DNA from: Palsa-504 sp963847965 | Lineage (GTDB): Bacteria > Actinomycetota > Actinomycetes > Streptosporangiales > Streptosporangiaceae | Length of the DNA: 64,000 nt | Reading direction: 5' to 3' | Assembly: GCA_963847965.1 (NCBI GenBank) | Contig: CAWKCG010000038.1 | Location: 62,001-126,000 of the forward strand | Shown: piece by piece, positions 1-8,672 of the stretch | Layout of the letters: each line of letters starts with the position of its first letter | How positions within the stretch are numbered: position 1 is the first letter of the stretch | The notes under the pieces: generated by a model | Told to the model about the DNA's origin: nothing | Database searches by the model: none | The model's input: the letters and a program-made list of their open reading frames with translations, nothing else | Program-made: the position numbers and the translations under genes

Positions 1-45
1 AGGGATCAAACCCGAAGCCTTCGTGCTTCCGCTACCGGCCGGCGG

Positions 46-1875
46 TCAGGCCTTTCGCCAAACAACCCAGCCGGCGGCCTGGTTCGAGGCCACGATCCGC
101 CACCCGGCCGGCGCCTGCGGCCAGCTGGCCTGCGCGGGCTGGCCAGCTCGCCAGCCCGTCTCGACGACGGTTGTCCCGGCGGGCAGTGGCTGGCCGGGTT
201 TGAAGTGCTCCAGCTCCGTCCACCACACCTCGAACGCCTGCGGCACCCATACCCAGTAGCTGACGTTCGAGGCCACGGCGATCTGATCGCCCGGCTTGAG
301 CCTGCTGGCCGCTATGAACCCGGTCGTTCTCGGCGCCCGGGTCGGCTCGGTGGCCTGCGAGACATGGCTAGTCATCTGGGCCAGGGCCACGAGGCTCACC
401 GCCGCGATCCCGAGCGCCCACACCCCCCGCATAAGCACGGGAACGTGCACCTTCCCGGCCAGGACCACGTCATGCCAGCGCCGGGCGGCGAGCGCCGTCA
501 GCACCCACGCCGCGAGCAGGGCCAGCGCCGTCCCCGTCGCCATCCAGATCCCGGCTCTGTACCAGTCCTGGGTCAGCACGGCCAGCTCGCCGAAGTCGAA
601 CCCGTTCGGCCACCCCCACGTGCGCACGGACGAGCCCGCGTAGATGACCACGATGATGCCGGTCAGGATGGCCAGCCCCGCGGTACCGGCCGCGCAGAGC
701 AGGATCGTCCGGGCGCGCGCCCGCAGCAATACCACCGCGCCGACGACGAAGAACGTGACGATCAGGCCGTCGAGATAGCGCCCGGAAGCCCAGGTCTGGC
801 CCTGGCCCGAGGGCAGCGCGGCGGGCGCGATACAGGCGATGAGCAGCGTGACCGCGACCCCGAGCGCGCCCATGATCCGCAGGTCGGCCCGGGTGCCGCG
901 CCGCACGGTCATGGCAGCCGCGGCGATCAGGCCGACTCCGGCCAGGCCCCAGCTGTCGAGGACGAGCCGCCACATCTGGCCCGCCGCCATCTCGAATACG
1001 TGGATCATGCCGTGCAGGCTGAGCAGCCGGGTCTCCGCCTGGGCGGACAGGCTCCGCGTCCCCTCGTCATAGAGCACCGAGGACAGATAGCGGTCCATCA
1101 GCCAGCCGCCGCTGACCGATGCGGCCAGGGCCAGCGCCGCCGCCGCGACGGTGCCGCGCGGCACCAGACGGCGCCAGGCGACCAGCGCGCCCACGGCCAC
1201 GTAGCCCGCCACGATCACGTCGCCCCTGGAGTGGACCGCGTAGGCGTACCCGGCGAGCAGCGCGGCCCCGACCGCGGCCGCGTACCGTCCCCGCGAGGAC
1301 GAGGCGGTCAGCCAGCTGTGGGTGGCCAGCAGCCAGGCCAGCACCAGGACCGGGAAGATCGCGTCCGCCATCGCGTACTCGGCGTAGAAGAACCCGGCCG
1401 GGAGCAGGGCGGTGACCGCTGCCACGCCGTAGGCGGCCGGGCGGCCCAGCCCGAGCCGCCGCCCGGCCACGTAGGCCAGCGGCATCAACGTGGCGCTGAC
1501 CGCGGCGTTGATGATCAGTACCGCGCGGTACACGTTCACCGGGTTGTGGATGAACCAGAACGCCGGCGTGATCAGCAGCGGATAGCCAACCTGGTACAAC
1601 GTCGTCGACGCAGAAAAGTCGGTGCCCGGCCCGCCCGCCAGGACCCGCGCCGCGATCAGGTACGCGGTCTCGTCGGGCTCGACCAGCGGGAAGGTCTGCA
1701 TCCGGCTGAACCATACGCGCAGCCCGGCCTGGCACAGCCAGCCCGCGGCGAGCAGCAGCACCCACCGTCGCCTCGACCGGCGTCCGGTCCAGTCCGCGTG
1801 GGCGGGCCGCGGCCGCGCATGGGCGGGCCGCGGCGGCGCCTGCGCGTGGGCGCCCTGCGTGGCCATGCGTACCAA
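46..1875 (-). CDS. GT-C fold membrane glycosyltransferase-like protein
   Basis: A 609-residue polytopic membrane protein with roughly 10-13 hydrophobic segments. After a basic, Pro/Ala-rich N-terminus and the first membrane segment comes an acidic loop, EPDETAYLIAARVLAG, placed like the catalytic acidic loop of GT-C (PMT/ArnT-like) glycosyltransferases that use polyprenyl-phosphate sugars. The first codon is TTG at 1875, preferred because GGAGG (complement of 1881-1888) lies 8 nt upstream; the in-frame ATG at 1866 would be 17 nt away. No neighbouring gene shares its strand closely, so it is probably monocistronic. The sugar and acceptor cannot be read from the sequence. Membrane glycosyltransferase is likely from fold-level features; specificity is unknown. 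Confidence 0.75.
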   Translation of the reverse strand: MVRMATQGAHAQAPPRPAHARPRPAHADWTGRRSRRRWVLLLAAGWLCQAGLRVWFSRMQTFPLVEPDETAYLIAARVLAGGPGTDFSASTTLYQVGYPLLITPAFWFIHNPVNVYRAVLIINAAVSATLMPLAYVAGRRLGLGRPAAYGVAAVTALLPAGFFYAEYAMADAIFPVLVLAWLLATHSWLTASSSRGRYAAAVGAALLAGYAYAVHSRGDVIVAGYVAVGALVAWRRLVPRGTVAAAALALAASVSGGWLMDRYLSSVLYDEGTRSLSAQAETRLLSLHGMIHVFEMAAGQMWRLVLDSWGLAGVGLIAAAAMTVRRGTRADLRIMGALGVAVTLLIACIAPAALPSGQGQTWASGRYLDGLIVTFFVVGAVVLLRARARTILLCAAGTAGLAILTGIIVVIYAGSSVRTWGWPNGFDFGELAVLTQDWYRAGIWMATGTALALLAAWVLTALAARRWHDVVLAGKVHVPVLMRGVWALGIAAVSLVALAQMTSHVSQATEPTRAPRTTGFIAASRLKPGDQIAVASNVSYWVWVPQAFEVWWTELEHFKPGQPLPAGTTVVETGWRAGQPAQASWPQAPAGWRIVASNQAAGWVVWRKA

Positions 1876-2102
1876 GGAAGCTACCTCCGGGGTCGGAAAG
1901 CGGTACCCGGCCGTAGGCCCCGGGCGTCGTGTTGCTGTCCGCTACGACGTACATGCGGGATAGGCGCCGTGGATGTGCGCAACCAACGTGGCCGTACAGT
2001 ATCAGAAGTGGTTTACGGATTATGTGGCTACGTTGAGAACTCCCTCACGAGAGGGCCGACGAAGCCGTCATAGCCAGCGCGCCCCCTCGCATAGGCAGGG
2101 CA

Positions 2103-2318
2103 TCATCTGGGCCATCCTCCCCGCTTGCCGATCCTGACCAGGCTTGAAGGACTAGAGCAGGCTGAGCGCGATCGGGTAGCGTCGGCGGGCACCCCGGCGC
2201 CGAGGTAGTCGTTGGTCTCGGAGATGACGAAGTCGATGCCCTCCTCCACCGCCCAGCCGAGCTGCTCGGCGTACACCTCCAGCCAGTGGCTCGCTGGCCA
2301 CGCCGCCGACCAATGCTC
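2103..2318 (-). pseudogene. Possible remnant of a homocysteine S-methyltransferase-like gene
   Basis: On the minus strand, the stretch 2318-2180 reads EHWSAAWPASHWLEVYAEQL followed by GWAVEEGIDFVISETNDYLG. This resembles the WAVEAGVDFIIGETFDYLGEA region of betaine-homocysteine/homocysteine S-methyltransferases. No start codon is available upstream, the likeness stops abruptly after the DYLG motif, and the frame reaches a stop at 2103-2105. The match is from memory of the family and is short. The rest of 1876-2390 shows no other coding signal. A decayed gene end is the best explanation. Confidence 0.35.
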
Positions 2319-2390
2319 ACGCTCCCGATCCGCCCCGCTCCTGGCCAGCCATCGTATCGCCGGCGGATCGGCGCGCCGGCGGTCCGCCGA

Positions 2391-3308
2391 TCAGGTGCTG
2401 GCGCCCGCGGAGGTGAGCAGGAATGCCCCCTGGCCGAGGAAGATGCTGCTGTGGAAGCTGCTCCGGTTCACCCGCGCGCGGCCGACGTGCACCGGGCTCC
2501 CGGCCACGCCGCCCCAGTCCCAGTAGACGTCGTACTGGTCCGCGGCCAGGTTGAACGGGCCCTGGCTGGTGTGGATGTTGAGCCACCTGGTGGTGATATG
2601 CGTGCCCTGCAGCGTCGCGCGGCCTACGTAGCCGCCGAGCTGAGCCCAGTACAAGTCGTCGCTCCCGATGGCCAGGCCCTGCGGGCAAGAACCCTTGGGG
2701 AGATGGATGAACGCCATGCCGCCGCCGCCGAAGTTGACCCGGCCGATCTCGTTGTTCTGGCAGCGGCTGAAGAACAGGTGGTGACCGTCGGTCGCCAGCC
2801 CGTCGGCGACCCCGCCGCCGGTTTGCTGCGGCAGCTTGATGAACGCCCGGCTCAGCTTCGCGCCGTTCGGGCGGACCCGGCCGATCGCGCTCTCATCGGC
2901 CCAGTAGAGCCAGCCGTCCACGGCGACGAGCCCGACCGGGAAGGGCAGCTTGCCCACCAGCGTGTGAGCGTGCGGAGCGCCCTTCAGTCCGACGTAGCTC
3001 AGCGCGTCGTCCGCGCCGGTGAGCGTCACCCAGAAGAGCCGGCCATCGGCGATCGCCATCCCGGTGACGCTGGCGTCGCCGACCCGCACGACGCGCTTCG
3101 CCGCGCCGCCGCTGATCGGCACCCGCATGATGTACCCGCCCGAGACGTAGTAGAGGTCGCCGGGCGTCGGCTTATCGGACGCCGTCGTATGGCGATGCGG
3201 CACGGTCCGGAATACGGCCGCTCCTGCGGCAGCGGGCACGGCCAGCATGGTCGCGGCCATCACGGCCACCGCGGCCGCCAGGAAGACCCGCACGCGGGTG
3301 AATCTCAT
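2391..3308 (-). CDS. Secreted beta-propeller-like protein
   Basis: A 305-residue protein that begins with a classical Sec signal peptide (basic MRFTRVRV, long Ala/Val core, cleavage likely near AGAA). The mature part consists of repeated short modules of the type LYYVSGGYIMRVPISGG, LFWVTLTG, LYWADESAIGRVRPNG, LYWAQLGGYVGRATL and VYWDWGG. These are typical blades of YWTD/DUF5050-like or virginiamycin-B-lyase-like propellers. The start ATG at 3308 has GGAGGGG about 9 nt upstream. The frame stays open further upstream, but those codons are basic and lack a ribosome site. Function is unknown; an extracellular binding or scaffolding role fits. No catalytic motif was recognised. Confidence 0.75.
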   Translation of the reverse strand: MRFTRVRVFLAAAVAVMAATMLAVPAAAGAAVFRTVPHRHTTASDKPTPGDLYYVSGGYIMRVPISGGAAKRVVRVGDASVTGMAIADGRLFWVTLTGADDALSYVGLKGAPHAHTLVGKLPFPVGLVAVDGWLYWADESAIGRVRPNGAKLSRAFIKLPQQTGGGVADGLATDGHHLFFSRCQNNEIGRVNFGGGGMAFIHLPKGSCPQGLAIGSDDLYWAQLGGYVGRATLQGTHITTRWLNIHTSQGPFNLAADQYDVYWDWGGVAGSPVHVGRARVNRSSFHSSIFLGQGAFLLTSAGAST

Positions 3309-3608
3309 CGCGGTGACTCCCCTCCGAACTCCGAAGTCCAAACTCCGCACCCAGCGGCCCATCCAGGGCGGCGGGCGTTGATCACCGGGTTTCGCGACGA
3401 CTCTACGGGCCGGGACCAGGCAAAGCCCGCATCCCGCCTCCCCGGCGTGTCGGCCCGGTCTCGCACAGTGACGGCACGTTATCCGTGGGCTAACGCTGCG
3501 CTTGATAAAATGTCCGCAGAAAAGCACAAAAGCCTTGTGACCAGCGGACGCGTTCACCACCACTCTTCCCAGGCCTTCCGCCATTCCGCACTGATCAGGA
3601 GGTCGGTT
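3309..3608. other. Divergent intergenic region, no gene seen
   Basis: About 300 bp between the secreted propeller gene (leftward) and a small gene (rightward), so promoters for both should lie here. An AT-richer patch around 3480-3535 includes TAAAAT, but I could not pair it with a well-spaced -35 box. No ORF with a ribosome site is visible. Confidence 0.4.
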
Positions 3609-3782
3609 ATGGGCATCTTCTCCTGGCTCCGTTCCCGCAGGTCGAAGGACCAGCCGGAGCGCAAGCACAGCTTGATCCGCTACAACATCGAGGACCCGAA
3701 GCTCGCCCAGGTGGAGCGCGACGCGGCCGAGGATGTCGCCCGGGTGGAGGAGGACGCCAAGTACTTCGGCGGGGACACGTAG
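3609..3782 (+). CDS. Small charged hypothetical protein
   Basis: A 57-residue protein starting at ATG 3609 with a strong AGGAGG 6 nt upstream. It begins MGIFSWLRSRR, a hydrophobic/basic start that may touch the membrane, and ends in an acidic helix-prone segment (AQVERDAAEDVARVEEDAKYFGGD). No family was recognised. The excellent ribosome site and compact composition argue that it is real. It stands alone. Confidence 0.6.
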   Translation: MGIFSWLRSRRSKDQPERKHSLIRYNIEDPKLAQVERDAAEDVARVEEDAKYFGGDT

Positions 3783-3994
3783 GCGGGAAGCGATGATCGC
3801 CGGATCGTCGGCGCCCCTGGGCTCGAGCTTCCAGCTAACTCTCGGCTGACCCTAAGACCATCGCATGCTCACTTCGAGCCTGGTTTCAGGCTTGCCGGAG
3901 AGCGGTCACAGTTTCGCGGATTCCCCGGCGTTCGGTGCCGATTGGATGAACTTGCCCGCACCGTCAACCGTTGAACGGGGCGAGGGAGATTGAC

Positions 3995-4240
3995 GTGAGC
4001 CATGCCGCCGAAACCGTCCGGGATCGCCGGATGGCCGAAGCGCGCTGCCTTGCCGCCGTCCCCGACGCCGGCCGGGTTCGCCAGCCGTTGCCGCAGCCGT
4101 CCCCGGATCCGTCCCCGGGGCCAACGCACGACCCGTCGCCCGGGCCGTTGCGGGAGCTGTTGCCGGAACCGGACCCGGTCGGCCGGCAAGGGCCTCAGCC
4201 TGACCCGGACGTCCCAGATCACCCGTTAAAACCCCATTAA
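3995..4240 (+). CDS. Putative small proline-rich protein
   Basis: A possible 81-residue protein from GTG 3995, with GAGGGAG 6 nt upstream. The first 30 residues look globular (SHAAETVRDRRMAEARCLAA), and the rest is repetitive Pro/Asp-rich sequence (PDPSPGPTHDPSPGP). No family was recognised, and low complexity makes chance coding possible. It ends beside dispersed repeat copy A. The surrounding region 3783-3994 has a short hairpin (AGCCTG, 4-nt loop, CAGGCT at 3877-3892) that might terminate the upstream small gene, and nothing else evident. Confidence 0.3.
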   Translation: MSHAAETVRDRRMAEARCLAAVPDAGRVRQPLPQPSPDPSPGPTHDPSPGPLRELLPEPDPVGRQGPQPDPDVPDHPLKPH

Positions 4241-4280
4241 TCCCGAACGGCCTTGGTACCACCCCCGCGCCCCTCCCACG
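4237..4280. repeat. Dispersed repeat, copy A
   Basis: Contains ATCCCGAACGGC and then TGGTACCACCCCCGCG. It matches two other places in the window (20241-20290 and 49961-50010) that share a T/A-rich lead, CCCGAACG, TGGTnCC and a C-rich tail. It sits between a possible small gene and a gene remnant. Confidence 0.5.
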
Positions 4281-4281
4281 C

Positions 4282-4403
4282 TCAGGTGGCCGGCCCGCCC
4301 CCGGTCAGCGCGTCCAGCTCGCGGGACACCTCGTCGGCCTCGGCCTCCCCGATCCGCCTGAAGATCTCCACCGCCTGCCGTAGCAGGTCTGCGGCCGGGG
4401 CGA
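4282..4403 (-). pseudogene. C-terminal remnant of a TPR-type regulator
   Basis: The minus strand reads DLLRQAVEIFRRIGEAEADE followed by VSRELDALTGGGPAT and a TGA at 4282-4284. This is the characteristic end of actinobacterial SARP/AfsR or XRE-TPR regulators, whose last helix pair runs like ALxIFRRIGAAEAxEVxAELDAL. No upstream coding sequence in the same frame is intact, because it runs into the start of the opposite-strand aldo/keto reductase at 4416. I read it as the surviving tail of a gene lost by rearrangement. The family match is by recollection. Confidence 0.45.
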
Positions 4404-4415
4404 TAGCGTGCCGCC

Positions 4416-5408
4416 ATGAAACACGCCAGACTCGGCCGGACCGGCCTGAAGGTCTCCAGGCTCTGCCTGGGAACGATGACCTTCGGGCTGCAGTCCGACG
4501 AAAGCACCGCGTTCGCCATCCTCGACCGCGCCGCCGAGGGCGGCATCGACTTCATCGATACCTCGGACGCGTACCCCCTGGGCGGGGACCTGAGCACGCG
4601 CGGCATCACCGAGGACATACTCGGCCGCTGGCTCCAGGGCCAGCGCGACCAGTTCATCGTGGCCACCAAGTGCTTTGCCCCGACCGGGCCGGCGCCGTTC
4701 GAGGCCGGAAACTCCCGCAAGCACATCATGGCCGCCGTCGATGGCTCGCTCAGGCGCCTGCAGACCGATTACATCGACCTGTATCAGCTGCACGGGTACG
4801 ACCGCGATACGCCGATCGACGAGACCCTCGGCGCCCTCGACAACCTCGTCCACTCGGGAAAGGTCCGGTACACCGGCTGCTCGAACTTCCTGACCTACCA
4901 GCTCGTCCGGGCCATCGGCCGCAGCGAGACGCTGCGACTGGCTCGCTTCGACTCCGTCCAGCCCCGCTACAACCTGCTCTTCCGCCAGATCGAAAGGGAA
5001 ATGCTCCCGTTCTGCCTCGAAGAGGGCGTCGGCGTCATCCCCTACAACCCGATCGCGGGCGGCCTGCTGTCGGGCAAGCACGCGCGATCCGCGCCGCCCC
5101 CGGAGGGCACCCGCTTCACCCTCGGCACCGCCGGCGGGATGTACCAGGAGCGCTACTGGCACGATCGCGAGTTCGACACGGTAGACGAACTCAGCCACCT
5201 GGCCGAGCAAGCCGGAGTAAACCTCGTCACCCTCGCGGTCGCCTGGGTGATGGCGAACCAGGCCATCACCGCGCCCATCGTCGGAGCCAGCAGGCCCGAG
5301 CAGCTGGAGGCGAGCCTGGCCGCCGCGGACTACGTCCTGGACGACGACCTCAAGCGCCTGCTCGACGAGCGCACCCACCAGTACCGCATGGGAGACGCCC
5401 CCAGGTAA
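4416..5408 (+). CDS. Aldo/keto reductase
   Basis: A 330-residue NADPH-dependent aldo/keto reductase of the (beta/alpha)8 fold. The catalytic set is visible: Asp48 and Tyr53 in IDFIDTSDAY, Lys85 in VATKCF and His in YQLHGYD. The C-terminal cofactor-binding segment reads APIVGASRPEQLEASL, as in YajO/Tas-like reductases. Length is normal for the family. It converges on iolB with only 28 bp between stops; that gap holds a small GC-rich inverted repeat (GGGCGG/CCGCCC) that may end both transcripts. The neighbour suggests sugar or inositol metabolism, but the substrate cannot be inferred. Confidence 0.9.
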   Translation: MKHARLGRTGLKVSRLCLGTMTFGLQSDESTAFAILDRAAEGGIDFIDTSDAYPLGGDLSTRGITEDILGRWLQGQRDQFIVATKCFAPTGPAPFEAGNSRKHIMAAVDGSLRRLQTDYIDLYQLHGYDRDTPIDETLGALDNLVHSGKVRYTGCSNFLTYQLVRAIGRSETLRLARFDSVQPRYNLLFRQIEREMLPFCLEEGVGVIPYNPIAGGLLSGKHARSAPPPEGTRFTLGTAGGMYQERYWHDREFDTVDELSHLAEQAGVNLVTLAVAWVMANQAITAPIVGASRPEQLEASLAAADYVLDDDLKRLLDERTHQYRMGDAPR

Positions 5409-5436
5409 CCAACGGTCCCGGGCGGCACCGCCCCGG

Positions 5437-6291
5437 TCACAGGTACGTCGACACCCGCGGGTCGACCTGCTGGTCCTTCCACTGCTCCCGCACCCAGGAG
5501 TGCGCGGGATCGTCGCAGGCGAGCCATTGCCTGCGGCCGGGTCCGGCCATCACGTTCAGGTAGTACAGGTCGTAGCCGGGCGCGGCCATCGAAGGCCCGT
5601 GCCAGCCGTGCGGGACGATCACCACGTCTCCGCTGCGCACCTCGGCCAGGACGTCGGCGGGGCGCTCAGGGGTCCCGTATACGCGCTGGTAGGCCAGGCC
5701 GGGTCCGCCCGGGCCTCCAGCCACCTCGAAGTAATAGATCTCCTCGAGTACGGATTCGCCCGGTCGTTCGGTGTCGTGCTTGTGGGGCGGGTAGGACGAC
5801 CAGTTTCCCGCGGGGGTGAACACCTCGCAGGCGATCAGGCGGTCGGCCTCGAGCACGTCGGGGGTGGCGAAGTTGCTGACCCGCCGCGAGCTGGGCCCCG
5901 CGCCGGCCAGCTCCACCCGGACCTCGCTGGCGGTCACGTGCCGGAACGGCAGCTGCGACTGCGACCTGGCGCTGGCCAGCGCGACCCGGCCGCCCTGCTC
6001 CGTGCTGATCGAGTACGCGCACTCCCTGGGCACGTAGGCACAGTCGGTGACCGAGGAGAACACGTCGGGGCGCCCGGCCAGCTCCGCGCCGCCGGCGTCG
6101 GTGTCCACGGCGTACGACCCCCACAGCGGCAGCACGACGATCTCGTCCTGGCCGGTGCTGCCCTGGTGCGTCTGGCCCGCGGGCAGGTCAAGGACCCGGA
6201 GCCCGGTGTACCCCCAGCCGGCGCGCTCGGGCGTGATGCGCACGACCTCCGGCCCGTCGGCGGTACTCCCAGCCGGGAAATGCCAATCCAT
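5437..6291 (-). CDS. iolB: 5-deoxy-glucuronate isomerase (IolB)
   Basis: A 284-residue bicupin of the KduI/IolB family. IolB converts 5-deoxy-D-glucuronate to 5-dehydro-2-deoxy-D-gluconate in myo-inositol breakdown. Recognisable segments are the start MDWHFPAGS, the cupin strand GQDEIVVLPLWGSYAV, the metal-binding YPPHKHD and the second cupin EIYYFEV with VIVPHGWHGPSMAAPGYDLYYLNVMAGP. The ATG at 6291 fits the family's start; upstream codons are Arg/Pro-rich and unlikely. No other iol gene is nearby except possibly the convergent aldo/keto reductase, so the pathway is either scattered or incomplete here. Confidence 0.9.
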   Translation of the reverse strand: MDWHFPAGSTADGPEVVRITPERAGWGYTGLRVLDLPAGQTHQGSTGQDEIVVLPLWGSYAVDTDAGGAELAGRPDVFSSVTDCAYVPRECAYSISTEQGGRVALASARSQSQLPFRHVTASEVRVELAGAGPSSRRVSNFATPDVLEADRLIACEVFTPAGNWSSYPPHKHDTERPGESVLEEIYYFEVAGGPGGPGLAYQRVYGTPERPADVLAEVRSGDVVIVPHGWHGPSMAAPGYDLYYLNVMAGPGRRQWLACDDPAHSWVREQWKDQQVDPRVSTYL

Positions 6292-6422
6292 GAGGCCACC
6301 ATAGGGCCCTGCTGGCTCACCGTCACGTCGCGTACCAGGGCGCACGTGGCCGAGCCCGGGCGCACTCGGGGTAGCGGTACGCTGCTTGCGGCCTTGATCG
6401 CACATCCAGGAGCCGCCCGCTC

Positions 6423-8063
6423 ATGCTGAGCCAGGACCTCATCAATTCCCTATTCCCTCCGGACCTGCCCGAGCCCGGGCACTGGGAGCGCCGTTACCCG
6501 CCGCGCGACCTGCCCTCGGGCGCGGAAGTCACCCGCTTCGCGCCGAGCCCGACCGGCTTCCTGACCCTCGGCGGCGTGTACGCGGCGACCATCGACGCCG
6601 ATGTCGCCCGGCAAACCGGCGGCATCTACCTGGTCCGCCTCGAGGACACCGACCAGGCCCGCATCACCGAGGGCGCCGCCGAGCAGTTCGCCGAGGCGTT
6701 CGCTTACCTCTCCATCGCCCCTGACGAAGGCGAAGAGACCGGCCGCTACGGGCCGTACGCCCAGTCCGCGCGGGCGGAAATCTACCTCACCTACGTCCGT
6801 GACCTGCTCCGCCGGGCCGACGCCTACCCGTGCTTCGCGACCAGGCAGGAACTAGAGGAGATCGCCGCCCGGCGGCGGGCGGCAGGCACTCCGCCCGGCT
6901 ACTACGGCCGGTGGGCCATCTGGCGCGACGCGCCCGAAGAGCAGGTGGCCGAACGCCTGGCCGCCGGCGACCCGTACGTGGTCAGGTTTCGGTCGCCGGG
7001 GGTCACGGGGATCAGGGTGAGCTTCACCGACGCGATCCGCGGCGAGCTGACCATGGACGACAACCGCAACAACGCGGTCATCCTCAAGAGCAGCGACGCC
7101 GAACCGCGGCTGCCGACCTACCATTTCGCGCACGCCGTCGATGACCACCTGATGCGGATCACGCTGGTCATCCGCGGTGATGAGTGGATCTCCTCGGTGC
7201 CGCTGCACCTGCAGCTGTTTGACGCCCTCGGCTTCGAGCGGATCCGGTACGCGCATCACGCCGCGCTTATGAAGCAGGACGGCGGGAGCCGGCGGAAGCT
7301 GTCCAAGCGGAAGGATCCCGAGGCCAACATCGCGTTCTATATCGAGCAGGGCTTCCCGGCCCCGGCCGTGCAATATTACCTGAAGGGCCTGGTCAACGGC
7401 CGGCTCGCCGAGATGCCGCTGGCGCAGGCGCTGGCCGCGCCGATCAGGCTCTCCGAATGCGGTACCGCGGGGCCGCTGGTCGACATGGTCAAGCTCGACG
7501 ACATCTGCGCCAACTACGTCGCCAGCCTGCCCGGGGACCAGATCCTCGCCGAGGTCACCGCCTGGGCGTGCCGCTTCGCGCCGGACCTCGTGCCGATCCT
7601 GGAAGCCGAACGGCCGCTGGCGCTCCGTGCGCTGGCCGTCGAGCGCGAAGGAGTCCCCAACCCGCGCAAGGACCTGCGAAAGTGGGGCGACTTCCGGGCC
7701 GTATACGGGTACTTCTTCCCCGAGCTGTTCGAGCCGGTCACCGATCCGGCGGACGCCAGGTTCGGCGGGCTCGACCCGGACCTGGTCCGGGCCGTCGCCA
7801 GCGCCTTCGCCGACGGGTACGCACCGCCAGGGACGGACGACGACTGGTTCGGGCAGATCCGCAGGCTGGCGGCGGACCTGGGGTTCGCGCCCAGCCAGAA
7901 GGCCTACAAGCAGGACCCCGCCGCCTACCCGGGCTCCATCACGGAGGCCTCCCAGGTCATCCGCGTCCTGCTCACCGGGACCCGGCGCAGCCCTGACCTG
8001 AAGGCGGTGGCCGGCGCCCTCGGTCCCGACGAGGTGCTCCGCCGGGTACGCGCGCTGCGGTAA
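6423..8063 (+). CDS. Glutamyl-tRNA synthetase-like protein with altered HIGH motif
   Basis: A 546-residue class I aminoacyl-tRNA synthetase of the GluRS/GlnRS type. The catalytic domain has TRFAPSPTG and VRLEDTD, and the KMSKS-equivalent KLSKR is intact at 292-296. The signature HIGH (usually HIGG in GluRS) instead reads TLGG: Thr48 replaces the first His. The C-terminal part (about 330-546) resembles the anticodon-binding region, ending in VRALR. The N-terminal 35 residues before TRFAPSPTG match a divergent GluRS subgroup I remember from clostridia. It may be a second GluRS, a specialised aminoacylating enzyme or a catalytically changed paralogue. No tRNA or biosynthetic partner lies beside it. 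Confidence 0.85.
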   Translation: MLSQDLINSLFPPDLPEPGHWERRYPPRDLPSGAEVTRFAPSPTGFLTLGGVYAATIDADVARQTGGIYLVRLEDTDQARITEGAAEQFAEAFAYLSIAPDEGEETGRYGPYAQSARAEIYLTYVRDLLRRADAYPCFATRQELEEIAARRRAAGTPPGYYGRWAIWRDAPEEQVAERLAAGDPYVVRFRSPGVTGIRVSFTDAIRGELTMDDNRNNAVILKSSDAEPRLPTYHFAHAVDDHLMRITLVIRGDEWISSVPLHLQLFDALGFERIRYAHHAALMKQDGGSRRKLSKRKDPEANIAFYIEQGFPAPAVQYYLKGLVNGRLAEMPLAQALAAPIRLSECGTAGPLVDMVKLDDICANYVASLPGDQILAEVTAWACRFAPDLVPILEAERPLALRALAVEREGVPNPRKDLRKWGDFRAVYGYFFPELFEPVTDPADARFGGLDPDLVRAVASAFADGYAPPGTDDDWFGQIRRLAADLGFAPSQKAYKQDPAAYPGSITEASQVIRVLLTGTRRSPDLKAVAGALGPDEVLRRVRALR

Positions 8064-8070
8064 CGCCTGG

Positions 8071-8352
8071 TCAGCTCATCATCGGGGGAGCGGCGTGCAG
8101 GCCCGGGGCGAGCCAGGGCCACCAGATGATCGCCACCGCGAGGGCCAGCGCGGCCACGCCGGCCAGCCGCCCGGCGACCTGGCCCCGCGCCCAGGTCCTC
8201 TCCAGAAGCACCACGACCGCCAGGCCGGCCATGGCGGCGACGTTCATCACGCCCACCGCGACCAGGATGACCATCAGGCCCCAACAGCAGCCCAGGCAGT
8301 AGGCACCGTGCTGGAGCCCGGCCCGCAGGTCGCGGGGCCTGCTCACCACCAT
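8071..8352 (-). pseudogene. Truncated DUF2182 membrane protein
   Basis: About 93 residues from ATG 8352 that match only the C-terminal half of DUF2182 (predicted metal-binding membrane proteins). They include the diagnostic GLQHGAYCLGCCWGLMVILVAVGVMN and a final membrane helix. Full-length members have roughly 200-260 residues with further N-terminal helices, and those are missing. Upstream codons in this frame do not encode them and run under the opposite-strand GntR gene. The gene seems to have lost its 5' half. A short functional form cannot be excluded, because the Cys-Cys/His motif is intact. Confidence 0.6.
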
Positions 8353-8422
8353 CGTCCCGTTCTGAGCCACCCGATCCCGGCCGAACTTGCCAACCCGCCC
8401 TCCGCACGGAAGGCTGACGACT

Positions 8423-8653
8423 GTGATCGACCCTGACTCGGCGGTGCCGCCGTATGAGCAAGTAGCAGGGATCATGCGGGACGAGATCGCGCAGGGAACC
8501 CTGATCGGTCGCGTCCCCTCCATCCATACGATCAGCCTGCACCACCGCGTCTCGCACCGGGTGGCGGCCCGCGCGCTTTCGATCCTGAAGGGTGAAGGCC
8601 TGATCGTCAGCGTGCCCGGCCAGGGCCATTTCGTGCGGGACGGGGAGGCCTAA
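8423..8653 (+). CDS. GntR-family winged-helix DNA-binding protein, minimal
   Basis: A 76-residue protein that is essentially one GntR winged helix: PPYEQVAGIMRDEIAQGTL, recognition-helix region RVSHRVAARALSILKGEGLI and wing VPGQGHFVRD. GTG 8423 is chosen because GGAAGG lies 9 nt upstream. It has no effector-binding domain, as in several short actinobacterial GntR proteins of the YtrA type. The loop normally reading LPSERxLA is changed to VPSIHTISL. Its 5' region overlaps the lost part of the DUF2182 gene on the other strand. It lies 80 bp before the MFS gene and could regulate it. Confidence 0.8.
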   Translation: MIDPDSAVPPYEQVAGIMRDEIAQGTLIGRVPSIHTISLHHRVSHRVAARALSILKGEGLIVSVPGQGHFVRDGEA

Positions 8654-8672
8654 CCCGCCGGTCGGCGAAACT

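Noticed and set aside
205..2073. 622-codon plus-strand open frame
   Set aside because: Antisense of the GT-C gene. It is extremely Arg/Gly/Pro-rich, with no start signal or family likeness.
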